Assembly: GCA_020249285.1 (NCBI GenBank)
Contig: JADCFX010000041.1
Location: 1 to 64,000 of the forward strand
Reading direction: 5' to 3'
Source: Roseomonas sp.
GTDB taxonomy: Bacteria > Pseudomonadota > Alphaproteobacteria > Acetobacterales > Acetobacteraceae
Length of the DNA stretch: 64,000 nucleotides
The notes under the pieces are model-generated. The model was not told where the DNA came from, made no database searches, and saw only the letters and a program-made list of their open reading frames with translations. Made by a program: the position numbers and the translations under genes. Of the stretch, positions 18,318 to 27,417 are shown one piece after another. Every line of letters starts with the position of its first letter. Position 1 is the stretch's first letter.

Positions 18318-19474
18318 AAACCGCTGCTGCTTTTCTGATCGCGGTCTTCATCCTGCGCGCTGCGCTGGGCGCGATGTTCCAAGCGCCCGGTGCCGCCGGT
18401 CCCGCCCTGGTCGAAGCCTTCGCGCTGGATTGGGCGGGGTTTGGCACGCTGGTTGGCTTGTTTTGGCTGCCGGGGCTATTCCTCGCCTATCCTTTGGGCC
18501 TGGTGGCACGACGTTTGGGCGACAGGCGCGGCGTGCTGCTTGGGCTTTTGCTGCTGATCCTGGGGGCGCTTGTTTCGACGCGTGCGGATGAGGTCGCGTT
18601 GCTGGTGGCGGGGCGGTTGCTCATGGGCCTCGGCACGCTGCTAGTGATTTTGCTGCTGACAAAAATGGTGCAGGACCGTTTCATTGGCCGAGACCTTTTC
18701 CCCGCCATGGCCGTCTATGTGCTGGGTTGGCCGCTTGGTATTGCCGCGACGCAGGCCGCCCTGCCCGGCTTTGTGCCTGATCATGGCTGGCAATTTCCCT
18801 ATCAGGTCGCGGCCTTTGCCGCTGGCATCGCCTTCGTGGCCGTCGCGCTTGCGCGCGGGCCGGAACCGCGCGCACTTCCAGTCAGCACCAGCACCAACAG
18901 CGCACTGACGCAGGCCGAGTTTCGCCGCATGTGCCTGGCAGGCGCCTGCTGGGCGCTGGTGAATGGCGCCTATATGGTGCTGGTAAGCTTCGCGCCGCCC
19001 ATGCTGATGGCGCGCGGGCTTGGCCTGGCGGAGGCGAGTTTCGCTGTCTCCCTTATTTCCTGGTCCAATTTGCTGGCCGTGCCGGCAGGCGCCTGGCTTG
19101 CGCGCCGCGCTGGGGTTGCCGGCCCCATGACGATCAGCGCGACGCTACTTGCCATGCTGGCGGCGCTTGCCCTGCCATTGGCTGATGCTTCTTGGGCGCC
19201 GCTTCTCGGCCTGCTGCATGGCTTCTGCTACGCGCTGCCCATCACGGTTTTCTCGGCACTGGCGGCCGAGGCTGTAGCGCCGGAACGCCGCGCGCGGGGC
19301 TTGGGCGTTTACTTCGTTTGGTTCTATGCCGGCTGCACTGGATGCCCGGCCTTTGCCGGGTGGCTGCGGGATGTCACGGGCAGCGCGACGGCGCCGGTTT
19401 TCTTTGCGGTGTCGGCCTTGGGCCTGGGGCTTGGGTTGTATGTTTGGTTCCGGCGGGATTTGGCGCGGGATTAA
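18305..19474 (+). CDS. MFS transporter
   Basis: This major facilitator superfamily protein of 389 residues has about twelve hydrophobic segments. The loop between helices 2 and 3 carries PLGLVARRLGDRRGVLLG, the MFS motif A with its Asp-Arg core. The ATG at 18305 opens a hydrophobic first helix (FLKTAAAFLIAVFILRAALG); the longer upstream frame overlaps DUF3293 in another frame and reads as noise. The substrate is unknown. It resembles the cyanate/nitrate-type and related 12-helix permeases only at a general level. Confidence 0.85.
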   Translation: MGFLKTAAAFLIAVFILRAALGAMFQAPGAAGPALVEAFALDWAGFGTLVGLFWLPGLFLAYPLGLVARRLGDRRGVLLGLLLLILGALVSTRADEVALLVAGRLLMGLGTLLVILLLTKMVQDRFIGRDLFPAMAVYVLGWPLGIAATQAALPGFVPDHGWQFPYQVAAFAAGIAFVAVALARGPEPRALPVSTSTNSALTQAEFRRMCLAGACWALVNGAYMVLVSFAPPMLMARGLGLAEASFAVSLISWSNLLAVPAGAWLARRAGVAGPMTISATLLAMLAALALPLADASWAPLLGLLHGFCYALPITVFSALAAEAVAPERRARGLGVYFVWFYAGCTGCPAFAGWLRDVTGSATAPVFFAVSALGLGLGLYVWFRRDLARD

Positions 19475-19477
19475 CCC

Positions 19478-20248
19478 CTACCTCCGCGCCAGAATAAACA
19501 ACCGCCGAAACGGCAGCAGCACCGCCCCATCCGGCCCCGGCGGATAGGCGGCGCGCATCGCCGCCGCATATTCCGCCAAGAACCCTACGCTGCCTTCCGG
19601 CCCCAGCGCATCCAGAAAGGGCCGCAGACTTGTGCCCATCGCCCAACGCACCACCGGGTCTTCGCCGCGCATCACATGGATGTATTCTGTCAACCACATC
19701 TCAAGCTTTGCCACCCGCGGGTTGAGCATGGCGTAATAGGCTTCAGGCGTCAGAATGGCCGGGGCGCTTCTCACGCGCTGCAACACCTCAGCCCAAGGCC
19801 CATCCCGCGCAATACGGTCCTGAACCGCCCGCAAGGGCGCTGCATGCATGGATGGCATTTGCACGGCCAAAACGCCGCCCGGTGCCAGGCATTCCAACAG
19901 GCGCGGAAACAGCGCCTCATGCCCATCAAGCCATTGCAGCGCGGCATTGCTGAAAATCACATCCACCGGCGCTTCCGGTGCCCAAGTGCTGATCTCCGCC
20001 TGCGCCGTCTCAAACCCCGCCGCCGCAGCCTTGGCGAGCATCGCCGCACTGCCATCAACGCCCATCACGCGCGCAGCAGGAAAGCGCGAAGCCAGCACCG
20101 GCAGCGCATTGCCCGCGCCGCAGCCCAAATCCACCACCAGCTTCGGCGCTTCATGTGAAATCCGCGCAATCAAATCCAGCGCCGGGCGCAGCCTTTCATC
20201 CTCAAACTGCAAATAGGTCTTGGCGTCCCAAATATCCTTCGCCGTCAC
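19478..20248 (-). CDS. tam: Trans-aconitate 2-methyltransferase
   Basis: Tam uses SAM to esterify trans-aconitate, a spontaneous by-product that inhibits aconitase. The 256-residue protein starts with the diagnostic IWDAKTYLQFEDERLRPA segment (a WxxxxYxxFxxxRxRP pattern), then the SAM-binding LVVDLGCGAGNALPVL at about 38-53 and the FSNAALQWL motif at about 100. The length matches the family. Its ATG overlaps the stop of the patatin gene by four bases, making it the last gene of a bdhA-patatin-tam operon. Confidence 0.9.
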   Translation of the reverse strand: MTAKDIWDAKTYLQFEDERLRPALDLIARISHEAPKLVVDLGCGAGNALPVLASRFPAARVMGVDGSAAMLAKAAAAGFETAQAEISTWAPEAPVDVIFSNAALQWLDGHEALFPRLLECLAPGGVLAVQMPSMHAAPLRAVQDRIARDGPWAEVLQRVRSAPAILTPEAYYAMLNPRVAKLEMWLTEYIHVMRGEDPVVRWAMGTSLRPFLDALGPEGSVGFLAEYAAAMRAAYPPGPDGAVLLPFRRLFILARR

Positions 20249-21345
20249 AGAAAACGTTCCCGGATATCCACGCTACTTTCACGGCCGAGCTTATCAAAAT
20301 GTTCCGTCAGCCATTTCTCTGCCGCTTCGCGCCCGAATTGGCGCAGCATACACAGAAATTCCCAATCGCCATTGAATTTCGTGGAAAGTTTAAAGGACCG
20401 CAGCCTGTCCTCATCCTCAATCAAATGGATGAAAAGTCGCCGATAGCGCGGCTGTTCCAAGCGCCCCGCATCCAACAGCCGCTGTACAAAATCAATGGCG
20501 CGCATTTCCGCCATCAAACTGCCATTGAAGGTGATTTCATTCAGCCGATTGACAATATCGGAGGCGCTCGTCGGCGTTTCTTCGCGTGCCTGAGGGTTCA
20601 ATTGAACAAGCATAATGTCGGGCGGCCCGCCCTGTTCATATAGCGGCCATAGCGCCGGATTACCAAGATAGCCGCCATCCCAATAGGGTTCGCCTTCAAT
20701 CTCCACCGCCTTGAAGACTTGCGGCAGGCAGGCGGAAGCCAATAGCACCTCCGCATCAATCTCCCGCCGTGTGAAGACGCGCGGCTTGCCGGTACGCACA
20801 TTGGTCGCGGAAACAAACAGCCGCGGCGCCTTGGTTTCTTCGCGCAGCCGCCCAAAATCAATGCTCTGGTTCAAAGCATCGCGCAGTGGATTGTAATTGA
20901 TCGGGAATGGATTGATCTGATAGGGCGAAAGCACGCGCGACAGCGTGTCAAAAGTGCGATAGGCGATGGACCAGGTAAGGTCATGGCCCCACATCGCCTT
21001 TTCCCAAGGCAGCGCCTGCAAGGGGCTGACCGCCATATTGGCGGCCATGCTGCGCCAGAAACGATCCAGCGCCGTAATCGCGCCCGCCGGTCCGCCTTCG
21101 ATCAGCCCTTCCACCACCATTGCGCCATTGATCGCGCCCGCGGAGGTGCCGGAAAAACCATCGAAATCTATGCGCTCATCTTCCAGCAGGCGCTCCATGG
21201 CGCCCCAGGTAAAGGCGCCATGCGTGCCGCCGCCTTGCAGCGCAAGACTAATGCGCTTTTTCGCCACCGGCTTGGCAACGGCTGGCACTGCCAAATCTTC
21301 CGGTTGCGCCTCGCGCCCCTTCCCTGCCCGGCTACTCGCGTCCAT
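20245..21345 (-). CDS. Patatin-like phospholipase
   Basis: This is a patatin-family acyl hydrolase of 366 residues. It has the oxyanion glycine loop LQGGGTHGAFTWG, the nucleophile elbow GTSAG and the catalytic-dyad DGGYLGNPA. It is cytoplasmic; no signal peptide is visible. The chosen ATG shares its A with the end of the bdhA stop codon, so the genes are coupled; an upstream in-frame start is disfavoured. Patatin genes beside 3-hydroxybutyrate dehydrogenase recur in alphaproteobacteria, which suggests a role with polyhydroxybutyrate or its acyl esters. That role is inference. Confidence 0.92.
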   Translation of the reverse strand: MDASSRAGKGREAQPEDLAVPAVAKPVAKKRISLALQGGGTHGAFTWGAMERLLEDERIDFDGFSGTSAGAINGAMVVEGLIEGGPAGAITALDRFWRSMAANMAVSPLQALPWEKAMWGHDLTWSIAYRTFDTLSRVLSPYQINPFPINYNPLRDALNQSIDFGRLREETKAPRLFVSATNVRTGKPRVFTRREIDAEVLLASACLPQVFKAVEIEGEPYWDGGYLGNPALWPLYEQGGPPDIMLVQLNPQAREETPTSASDIVNRLNEITFNGSLMAEMRAIDFVQRLLDAGRLEQPRYRRLFIHLIEDEDRLRSFKLSTKFNGDWEFLCMLRQFGREAAEKWLTEHFDKLGRESSVDIRERFL

Positions 21346-22139
21346 CACGCAGCCAACCACCCGCCATCAATGGAAAGTGCGGCGCCATTCACCGCGCCCG
21401 AACCCGGCCCGCACAAATAAAGCGCCATGCGCGCAATATCCTCAACTTCAATCCAGCGGCGCGATGGCTGCTTCACCAGCAAATGATCGCGCAGCGCCGC
21501 TTCTTCCGAAATGCCAAATTTATCAGCCAAAGGCTTCACCTGCGCCTCAGCCAGCGGCGTTCTCACGAAACCCGGGCAAATCGCATTGCAGGTAATCGGC
21601 GTCTCTGCAATTTCCAAAGCAACCACCTTGGTCATACCCACCACGCCATGCTTGGCCGCCACATAAGCAACCTTATAGGGGCTCGCCACCAGGCCATGCG
21701 CGGAAGCGATATTGATAATCCGCCCCCAACCGCGTTTTCTCATCCCCGGCAGTGCCGCGCGAATGGCGTGGAAATTGGACGACATATTGATCGCGATGAT
21801 CGCATCCCATTTGTCTTCCGGGAAATCCTCAACGGGGCTCACGAATTGGATGCCGGCATTATTCACCAGGATATCCACGCCACCCAGCGCCGCTTCGGCA
21901 TCCGCCACCATGGCGCGCACGCCGGCGGGCTTCGATAGATCCGCCGCCGAATAAGGCGCATCACTGCCACCCATCGCCGCCCCCACCTTGGCGCGCGCCG
22001 CCGCAATATCTTCTGCCTTGCCCATGCCATTCAGCATCACCTTTGCGCCAGATTCCGCCAGCAGCAGCGCAATGCCGAGCCCAATGCCCGAGGTTGAACC
22101 GGTGACGAGCGCCGAGCGCCCCGCAAGGATGCGTTCCAT
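21345..22139 (-). CDS. bdhA: D-3-hydroxybutyrate dehydrogenase
   Basis: This short-chain dehydrogenase of 264 residues interconverts 3-hydroxybutyrate and acetoacetate with NAD, the step that feeds PHB breakdown into central metabolism. It has the cofactor motif TGSTSGIGLGIA near the N-terminus, NNAGIQFV for structural support, and the catalytic Y-x-x-x-K in VAYVAAKHG. The segment KAEDIAAARAKV and the C-terminal VNGAALSIDGGWLA are typical of BdhA. It is the first gene of a three-gene minus-strand operon. Other SDR specificities cannot be fully excluded. Confidence 0.88.
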   Translation of the reverse strand: MERILAGRSALVTGSTSGIGLGIALLLAESGAKVMLNGMGKAEDIAAARAKVGAAMGGSDAPYSAADLSKPAGVRAMVADAEAALGGVDILVNNAGIQFVSPVEDFPEDKWDAIIAINMSSNFHAIRAALPGMRKRGWGRIINIASAHGLVASPYKVAYVAAKHGVVGMTKVVALEIAETPITCNAICPGFVRTPLAEAQVKPLADKFGISEEAALRDHLLVKQPSRRWIEVEDIARMALYLCGPGSGAVNGAALSIDGGWLAA

Positions 22140-22202
22140 GGAACACCTGTGTCAGTTTCAGTTGACGTGAATTAGCCTGGAATGTCCCTCAGGGGAACCA
22201 TC

Positions 22203-23627
22203 TCAGGGCAGGTGCTTCAACAACCCCAAAAGCCGTTTGACCAGGGGGGAAGCCAGCTTTGGCGCATAAAAATCCCCTGCCGCACGCTTCGCGGCCTCCT
22301 GCACCGTCGGATAGGGCAAAACCACCCCTGCCAAGGCCGAAAGCGGCAGCCGACGCCCAATCATCAGCCCCAGCATCCCCACCATATCCCCAGCCCGAGG
22401 CCCCACCACCGAAGCCCCCAAAAGCCGCCCGCGCGGGGAAGCAATCAGCTTGATCAACCCCTCTGCCCGATCCTCCGCCACCAGCCGATCATTCTCACCC
22501 AGCCCGCGCCTGAGCACGCGAACCTCCTCATGCGCGGCCCGCGCCTCAGCCTCAGTCAGGCCAATCTGCGCCAATTCCGGATCGGTATAGGTCACCCGCG
22601 GCAAGGCCGCGTAATCCAAGCGCACCGGCAGGCGAAACAGCATGGAACGCGCAATAATCCCCGCATGCTGAGACGCCACATGCGTAAAAGCACGCGGGCC
22701 AAGCCCCACCGGGTCCGCAATATCCCCCGCCACCCAAATGCGCCGATTACCCTCAGCCCGTAGCGCCAGATTGGTCGCAACACCGCGCACCGAACCAACC
22801 AGCCCCGCCGCTTCCAAGCCAAGCCCCTCAACCCGCGCGGCACGCCCCACCGCGACCAGCAAATGGCTCGCTGGCACCTGAGTGCCATCACTTAGCCGCG
22901 CCGTCAGGCCACCAGGCGCCGGCGTAACCTCGGCCAGGCCAACCCCCTCACGCAGCTCCACACCCTCACCCAGCAGCGCCGCACGCAGCACCGCCACACA
23001 CTCCTCATCCTCCCGCGACGCAATCCGCGACTGCTCCACCACCGTCACCCGCGCCCCAAGCCGGCGATGCGCCAAAGCCATCTCCAACCCAATCGGCCCA
23101 CCCCCCAACACCAACAAATGTTCAGGACAAGCCGGCAAATCAAAAATCGTCTCATGCGTCAGGAAAGGCACCTGCCCAAGCCCAGGAACCGCCGGCACCA
23201 CCGCACGCGAACCCGCGGCAATCACAGCACGGCGAAACACCAAACGCCGCCCCCCAACATCCAAACTATCCCGCCCGATGAAATGCGCGCCCGCGCGCAA
23301 CACCTCCACCCCCATGGCACGAAACCGCTCCTCAGAATCATGCGGAGCAATCGTGCCAATCGCACGCTTCACTTGCGCCTGCACCAAAGCCCAATCAATC
23401 ACAGGCGGCGGCACCACCACACCATAACGCGGGGCTCGCCTGGCCTCCGCCGCCAAATGCGCGACCGCCAGCAACGCCTTGGAAGGCACGCAACCGGTAT
23501 TGAGACAATCACCACCCATCTCACCACGCTCAATCAACGTCACCCGAAAGCCGAGCGCAGCCGAAATCGCAGCGACCGAAAGGCCGGCAGCACCGGCGCC
23601 GATGATGGCGATGTCTGTGTCTGGCAC
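22203..23627 (-). CDS. FAD-dependent pyridine nucleotide-disulfide oxidoreductase (MerA/Lpd-like)
   Basis: This flavoprotein of 474 residues has the FAD-binding GAGAAGLSVA motif, the redox-active disulfide GGDCLNTGCVPSK, the NAD(P)-binding LVLGGGPIGLEMA and the second FAD motif IWVAGDIAD. The C-terminal segment reads VVLPYPTVQEAAKRAA where dihydrolipoamide dehydrogenases carry a His-Pro-containing HAHPTLSE-like motif. The usual active-site His is therefore replaced and it is probably not a true Lpd. There is no N-terminal heavy-metal domain. Enzymes of this sort are often encoded next to or fused with TVP38/TMEM64 proteins, as here. The substrate is unknown. Confidence 0.85.
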   Translation of the reverse strand: MPDTDIAIIGAGAAGLSVAAISAALGFRVTLIERGEMGGDCLNTGCVPSKALLAVAHLAAEARRAPRYGVVVPPPVIDWALVQAQVKRAIGTIAPHDSEERFRAMGVEVLRAGAHFIGRDSLDVGGRRLVFRRAVIAAGSRAVVPAVPGLGQVPFLTHETIFDLPACPEHLLVLGGGPIGLEMALAHRRLGARVTVVEQSRIASREDEECVAVLRAALLGEGVELREGVGLAEVTPAPGGLTARLSDGTQVPASHLLVAVGRAARVEGLGLEAAGLVGSVRGVATNLALRAEGNRRIWVAGDIADPVGLGPRAFTHVASQHAGIIARSMLFRLPVRLDYAALPRVTYTDPELAQIGLTEAEARAAHEEVRVLRRGLGENDRLVAEDRAEGLIKLIASPRGRLLGASVVGPRAGDMVGMLGLMIGRRLPLSALAGVVLPYPTVQEAAKRAAGDFYAPKLASPLVKRLLGLLKHLP

Positions 23628-23647
23628 TGAAAAACTCCCTCTAAACC

Positions 23648-23694
23648 GGGGGCTCCGCCCCCAGACCCCCGCCGGGGTAACAGTGTTACCCCGG
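23648..23694. repeat. Intergenic double stem-loop element (copy 4)
   Basis: GGGGGC faces GCCCCC (23648-23662). After AGACCCCCG comes a perfect eleven-base inverted repeat, CCGGGGTAACA and TGTTACCCCGG (23672-23694). The element lies between the TVP38 gene and the oxidoreductase gene, inside what is otherwise one transcription unit. Confidence 0.65.
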
Positions 23695-23711
23695 ACCCCG
23701 CCAGGACGAAA

Positions 23712-24413
23712 TCAAGGCGAACTACGGCGGCGCCACCACACGCCAAATAACGAAAGTGACGCGAGGCCCAACAAAGGCAGAAGCACGCCAGGGGAAAAGA
23801 TCACACCAAGATCAGGCACACCGCCAGACAAGAAAACCTCATCAAGGCCAGCACCAATGCCAGCAAACACCAAAGTGCCCGGAATAATGCCCAAAAACGT
23901 CGCGGCCAGATAAGGGGCGAAACGCATGCCAAGCAAAGCCGGCGCCAAATTCAACAACCAAAACGGAAATACCGGCACCAAACGCAAACTCAACAAATAA
24001 AAGAACCCATCACGCGCCAAACCCGCCCGCAAAGGACCAAGCAACCCCTCCGCACGCCCCGCCACAAAAGGCGCAAATGCCGACCGCGCCAATAGGAACA
24101 GCACCGCTGCCCCAATCGTCGCCCCCAGCACCGCCAAACCCGCGCCGATAAAGGCGCCAAACAATAACCCACCCGCCAAGGTCATCACCGCCCCACCAGG
24201 CAGGGAAAACGCCACCACACCAATATAGGCCACAACATACACCAAGGCCGCCATCACTGGGCGCGCTGCCACCAAACCCGCCAAAGCCTCACGCTGCGCG
24301 GCCAGCGCCTCCAAACTCAAATGCCGATGCAAACCCAAGGCCCAAACCAGGCCAAGCACCACCACCACCGCCAAAGGCGCCACAAACCGGCGCCATGCTG
24401 CACCTGGCTTCAA
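23712..24413 (-). CDS. TVP38/TMEM64 (VTT-domain) membrane protein
   Basis: This 233-residue integral membrane protein has five to six hydrophobic segments and the VTT/SNARE-associated core (GGAVMTLAGGLLFGAFIGAG, then LRLVPVFPFWLLNLAPALLG, FLGIIPGTLVFAGIGAG). Related DedA-superfamily proteins are lipid scramblases or undecaprenyl-phosphate flippases; the function of this subgroup is not settled. Its start overlaps the serA stop by four bases. The neighbouring disulfide oxidoreductase matches a recurrent pairing. Confidence 0.9.
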   Translation of the reverse strand: MKPGAAWRRFVAPLAVVVVLGLVWALGLHRHLSLEALAAQREALAGLVAARPVMAALVYVVAYIGVVAFSLPGGAVMTLAGGLLFGAFIGAGLAVLGATIGAAVLFLLARSAFAPFVAGRAEGLLGPLRAGLARDGFFYLLSLRLVPVFPFWLLNLAPALLGMRFAPYLAATFLGIIPGTLVFAGIGAGLDEVFLSGGVPDLGVIFSPGVLLPLLGLASLSLFGVWWRRRSSP

Positions 24414-25660
24414 TGGCGTTCGTAAATCAATCGCGCGCGGATCGTACCCGGTAATTCACGGAGCTCAGCCAGAATCTCCTCGGCCTCCTTCCGCGCCTCG
24501 GCACTGTCAATCACCAGATAGCCGATATCGCCCGCCGTCTGCAGAAACTGCGCCGAGATATTCAAGCCGCGCCGGCCAAAGATTTCATTGATGCGCGAAA
24601 GCATCCCAGGCGTATCCCGATGCGCATGAGTCCAACGCGCGCCAGATGGCCGCGCCGGCAATTGCACCTGCGGGAAATTCACCGCGCCAAAGGTCGCCGC
24701 CGTATCAGAGAAATCAATCAACTTGCGCACCACTTCCTGGCCGATGCGCGATTGCGCTTCGCCAGTGCTGCCGCCGATATGCGGCGTCAAAATCGCATTC
24801 GGCAGGCCCTGCAAGGGGGAAACAAACGCCTCCCCATTCCGTGACGGCTCTACGGGGAAAACATCCACTGCGGCGCCCAACACATGGCCATCCTTCATCG
24901 CACGCGCGAGTGCTTCCAAATCCACCACCGTGCCGCGCGCATTATTCACAAACACAGCGCCTGGCTTCATGGCGCGAATCGCGGCTTCCCCAATCATGCC
25001 CATGGTCTCGGCAGTTTCGGGCACATGCACTGTTACGGCATCAGATTCGGCAAGCAGTGCATGCAGGCTCGGCATGGGCTGGGCATTGCCATGCGGCAGC
25101 TTGGTCGTGTGATCAAAATAGATCACGCGCATGCCGAAGGCCTCCGCCAGCACCGAAAGCTGCGCGCCGATATTGCCATAGCCGATAATGCCAAGCGTCT
25201 TGCCGCGCACTTCCCAGCTATTGGCCGCCGATTTATCCCATTCCCCACGATGCGCCGCGTTGGATTTCGGGAAGATGCCGCGCATCATCATGATAATTTC
25301 GCCAAGCGTCAGTTCCGCAACCGACCGCGTATTGGAAAACGGTGCATTGAATACGGGAATGCCGCGCGACGCCGCCGCTTCCAAGGCCACCTGATTGGTG
25401 CCGATGCAAAAGCAGCCAATGGTGATCAGCCTGTCCGCCGCCGCCAGCACTTCTTCCGTCACCTGGGTGCGAGACCTTATGCCCAGCACATGCACACCCT
25501 TCAGCGCGCGCGCCAGCACAGCGCCATCCAGCGCCTTGGTTTCGCGTTTCACGGAACGATAGCCAGCATCGGCCAGCAGCTCGACAGCGCTATCGGAGAT
25601 ACCCTCAAGCAACAGGATCTTGATCTTGTCCTTGGGGAGGGAGAGGCGGGTGGGGCTCAT
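24410..25660 (-). CDS. serA: D-3-phosphoglycerate dehydrogenase
   Basis: SerA oxidises 3-phosphoglycerate to start serine synthesis. The 416-residue protein has the substrate domain with NAPFSNTRSVAELTLGEI, the NAD motif GIIGYGNIGAQLSVLAEAFG, catalytic Arg in VNNARGTVVD, Glu in DVFPVEP, and His in LTPHIGGST. A C-terminal ACT domain (TPGMLSRINEIFGRRGLNIS) signals serine feedback as in the E. coli-type enzyme. I chose the ATG giving MSPTRLSLPKDKIKILLLEG; a frame 37 codons longer lacks support. The first residues and HIGGST favour SerA over other 2-hydroxyacid dehydrogenases. Confidence 0.93.
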   Translation of the reverse strand: MSPTRLSLPKDKIKILLLEGISDSAVELLADAGYRSVKRETKALDGAVLARALKGVHVLGIRSRTQVTEEVLAAADRLITIGCFCIGTNQVALEAAASRGIPVFNAPFSNTRSVAELTLGEIIMMMRGIFPKSNAAHRGEWDKSAANSWEVRGKTLGIIGYGNIGAQLSVLAEAFGMRVIYFDHTTKLPHGNAQPMPSLHALLAESDAVTVHVPETAETMGMIGEAAIRAMKPGAVFVNNARGTVVDLEALARAMKDGHVLGAAVDVFPVEPSRNGEAFVSPLQGLPNAILTPHIGGSTGEAQSRIGQEVVRKLIDFSDTAATFGAVNFPQVQLPARPSGARWTHAHRDTPGMLSRINEIFGRRGLNISAQFLQTAGDIGYLVIDSAEARKEAEEILAELRELPGTIRARLIYERH

Positions 25661-25794
25661 GGGAGGCGGTTCCTGCGCCTCATTCGCCCCGGTTTCAAGG
25701 GGCAAACCGCCCAGGCGCGCCTTAGCCCTTGCCGTAATCGCCTCTTGCGACGCATTGTGGCGGTGCACCATAAGCCTATTGCCTGGGATAGAAG

Positions 25795-26979
25795 ATGGAT
25801 TTCGCCGCCCTCTCCGAATGGGTCAATCTGGCCATACGCTGGCTGCACCTGATCACGGGCATCGCCTGGATCGGGGCGTCCTTCTATTTCATCGCGCTCG
25901 ATAATCAGCTTGACCCGCCGGCGGACAAGAACCCGCTCGTACGTGGTGAGCAATGGGCAATCCATGGCGGGGGCTTCTACTACAAGCGTAAATACCTCCT
26001 CGCCCCGGAAAAGCTGCCGGAAAAGCTCCATTGGTTCAAATGGGAAGCCTATTGGACCTGGATCAGCGGCTTTGCGCTTTTTGTGCTGATCTATTGGGGC
26101 CAGGCATCAAGCTATTTGATTGACCCGTCCGTCATGCCCCTGACCCCCTGGCAGGCCATTGGCATCAGCGCGGCCATGCTGGTGGGCGGTTGGGTCGCTT
26201 ATGATTTGGTCTGCCGATCCAAGCTCGGTGAAAATGAGGCGCTTTTGGGCGTAATCGGCGCCGTGGCTTTGGCGGTGGTGGCCTATGTTTCCTGCAAGAT
26301 ATTCTCGGGCCGCGGCGCTTTTTTGCAGGTGGGTGCGATGACCGGCACCATCATGGTCGCCAATGTCGCCATGGTGATCATCCCCGGCCAGCGCAAAATG
26401 GTCGCGGCGATGAGTGCGGGCGCCACGCCTGACCCGAAATATGGCCGCTGGGGCAAGCAAAGGAGTGTGCACAACACCTACCTGACGCTTCCCGTGATTT
26501 TCATCATGATCTCGCCCCATTACCCCATGACCTGGCAGCACCCGCTGAATTGGCTGATCCTGCTGGTGATTGGCCTGGCCGGCGCCTTGGTGCGGCAATA
26601 CTTCGTGCTGCGCCAAAAGGGACAAAACGCGCTTTGGCTGCCCGCCGGCGCGGTGGCGGCCATGGTCGCGGCCTTCTTCATCGTGCAATCCGGCAAGAAG
26701 GACTTCACCACCGCCGAGGTGCCACCCTTTACCGAGGTTCAGGCCATTGTCGCCGCGCGCTGCGCCAACTGCCACGCTGCCCGCCCAAGCTTTGAGGGCA
26801 TTGCCGCCGCCCCCAAGGGCGTAATCATGGAAACCCCGGCGCAAATCCGCCGCTGGGCGGCTTCCATGCGCCAGCAGGTGCAGACCGAAGCCATGCCCCC
26901 CGGCAATATGACCGAAATCACGGCCGAGGAACGCGCCAAGCTGATCGCCTGGGTCGCCGCCGGCGCGCCCTTGGATTGA
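25795..26979 (+). CDS. puuD: Urate hydroxylase PuuD (membrane urate oxidase with cytochrome c domain)
   Basis: PuuD oxidises urate to 5-hydroxyisourate and passes electrons to the respiratory chain through its C-terminal cytochrome c domain. The 394-residue protein has about eight membrane helices (starting WLHLITGIAWIGASFYFI). After residue 300 it has a c-type domain with C-x-x-C-H in RCANCHAARPS and a probable distal Met in EAMPPGNMTE. Its stop overlaps the frame leading into uraH, which performs the next step. It is divergent from serA, with about 130 bases between them. Confidence 0.95.
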   Translation: MDFAALSEWVNLAIRWLHLITGIAWIGASFYFIALDNQLDPPADKNPLVRGEQWAIHGGGFYYKRKYLLAPEKLPEKLHWFKWEAYWTWISGFALFVLIYWGQASSYLIDPSVMPLTPWQAIGISAAMLVGGWVAYDLVCRSKLGENEALLGVIGAVALAVVAYVSCKIFSGRGAFLQVGAMTGTIMVANVAMVIIPGQRKMVAAMSAGATPDPKYGRWGKQRSVHNTYLTLPVIFIMISPHYPMTWQHPLNWLILLVIGLAGALVRQYFVLRQKGQNALWLPAGAVAAMVAAFFIVQSGKKDFTTAEVPPFTEVQAIVAARCANCHAARPSFEGIAAAPKGVIMETPAQIRRWAASMRQQVQTEAMPPGNMTEITAEERAKLIAWVAAGAPLD

Positions 26980-26990
26980 AGGAAAACACC

Positions 26991-27353
26991 ATGGCCCGCA
27001 GCGGACCCGGTTCCCTTTCGACGCATGTGCTGAACACCGCTGAGGGCATTCCGGCTGAAGGCATGGTGGTGGAACTTTGGCGTATGGACCCCACGCCGGT
27101 TTTGGTGGTGGCGCGGCGCACCAATGCCGATGGCCGCACCGATGGGCCGCTGATGAGTGCGGCTGAGTTTCAGCCCGGGCGCTATGAATTGCGCTTCGCG
27201 GTTGCGGATTATTTCCGCGCCCGCGGCCAGGCGGCGGAGGTTCCCTATTTGGATGTGGTGACGCTGGCGGTCGGGCTGATGGCCGATCAGGGGCATTACC
27301 ATGTGCCGCTGCTGTGCTCGCCCTGGAGTTACGCGACCTATCGGGGGTCTTGA
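26991..27353 (+). CDS. uraH: 5-hydroxyisourate hydrolase
   Basis: UraH is a transthyretin-like enzyme that hydrolyses 5-hydroxyisourate to OHCU after urate oxidation. The 120-residue product shows the family motifs LSTHVLNTAEGIPAEGM, the Arg in RTNADGRTDGPL, and the C-terminal HYHVPLLCSPWSYATYRGS, with the Y-R-G-S end that distinguishes it from transthyretin. The ATG at 26991 follows AAGGA. It sits 11 bases after puuD. The third enzyme of the route (OHCU decarboxylase) was not found in the window. Confidence 0.95.
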   Translation: MARSGPGSLSTHVLNTAEGIPAEGMVVELWRMDPTPVLVVARRTNADGRTDGPLMSAAEFQPGRYELRFAVADYFRARGQAAEVPYLDVVTLAVGLMADQGHYHVPLLCSPWSYATYRGS

Positions 27354-27417
27354 GAAAGCTTGGCCCTGTCATGGCAGTTTCATTTGACCAAGCATTTCGC
27401 GCAAGGCAGGTGAAGCC

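Noticed and set aside
22203..23627. Annotation as mercuric reductase or dihydrolipoamide dehydrogenase.
   Set aside because: There is no heavy-metal domain or C-terminal Cys pair for MerA, and the HAHPTLSE-type active-site His segment of Lpd is replaced by PYPTVQE.
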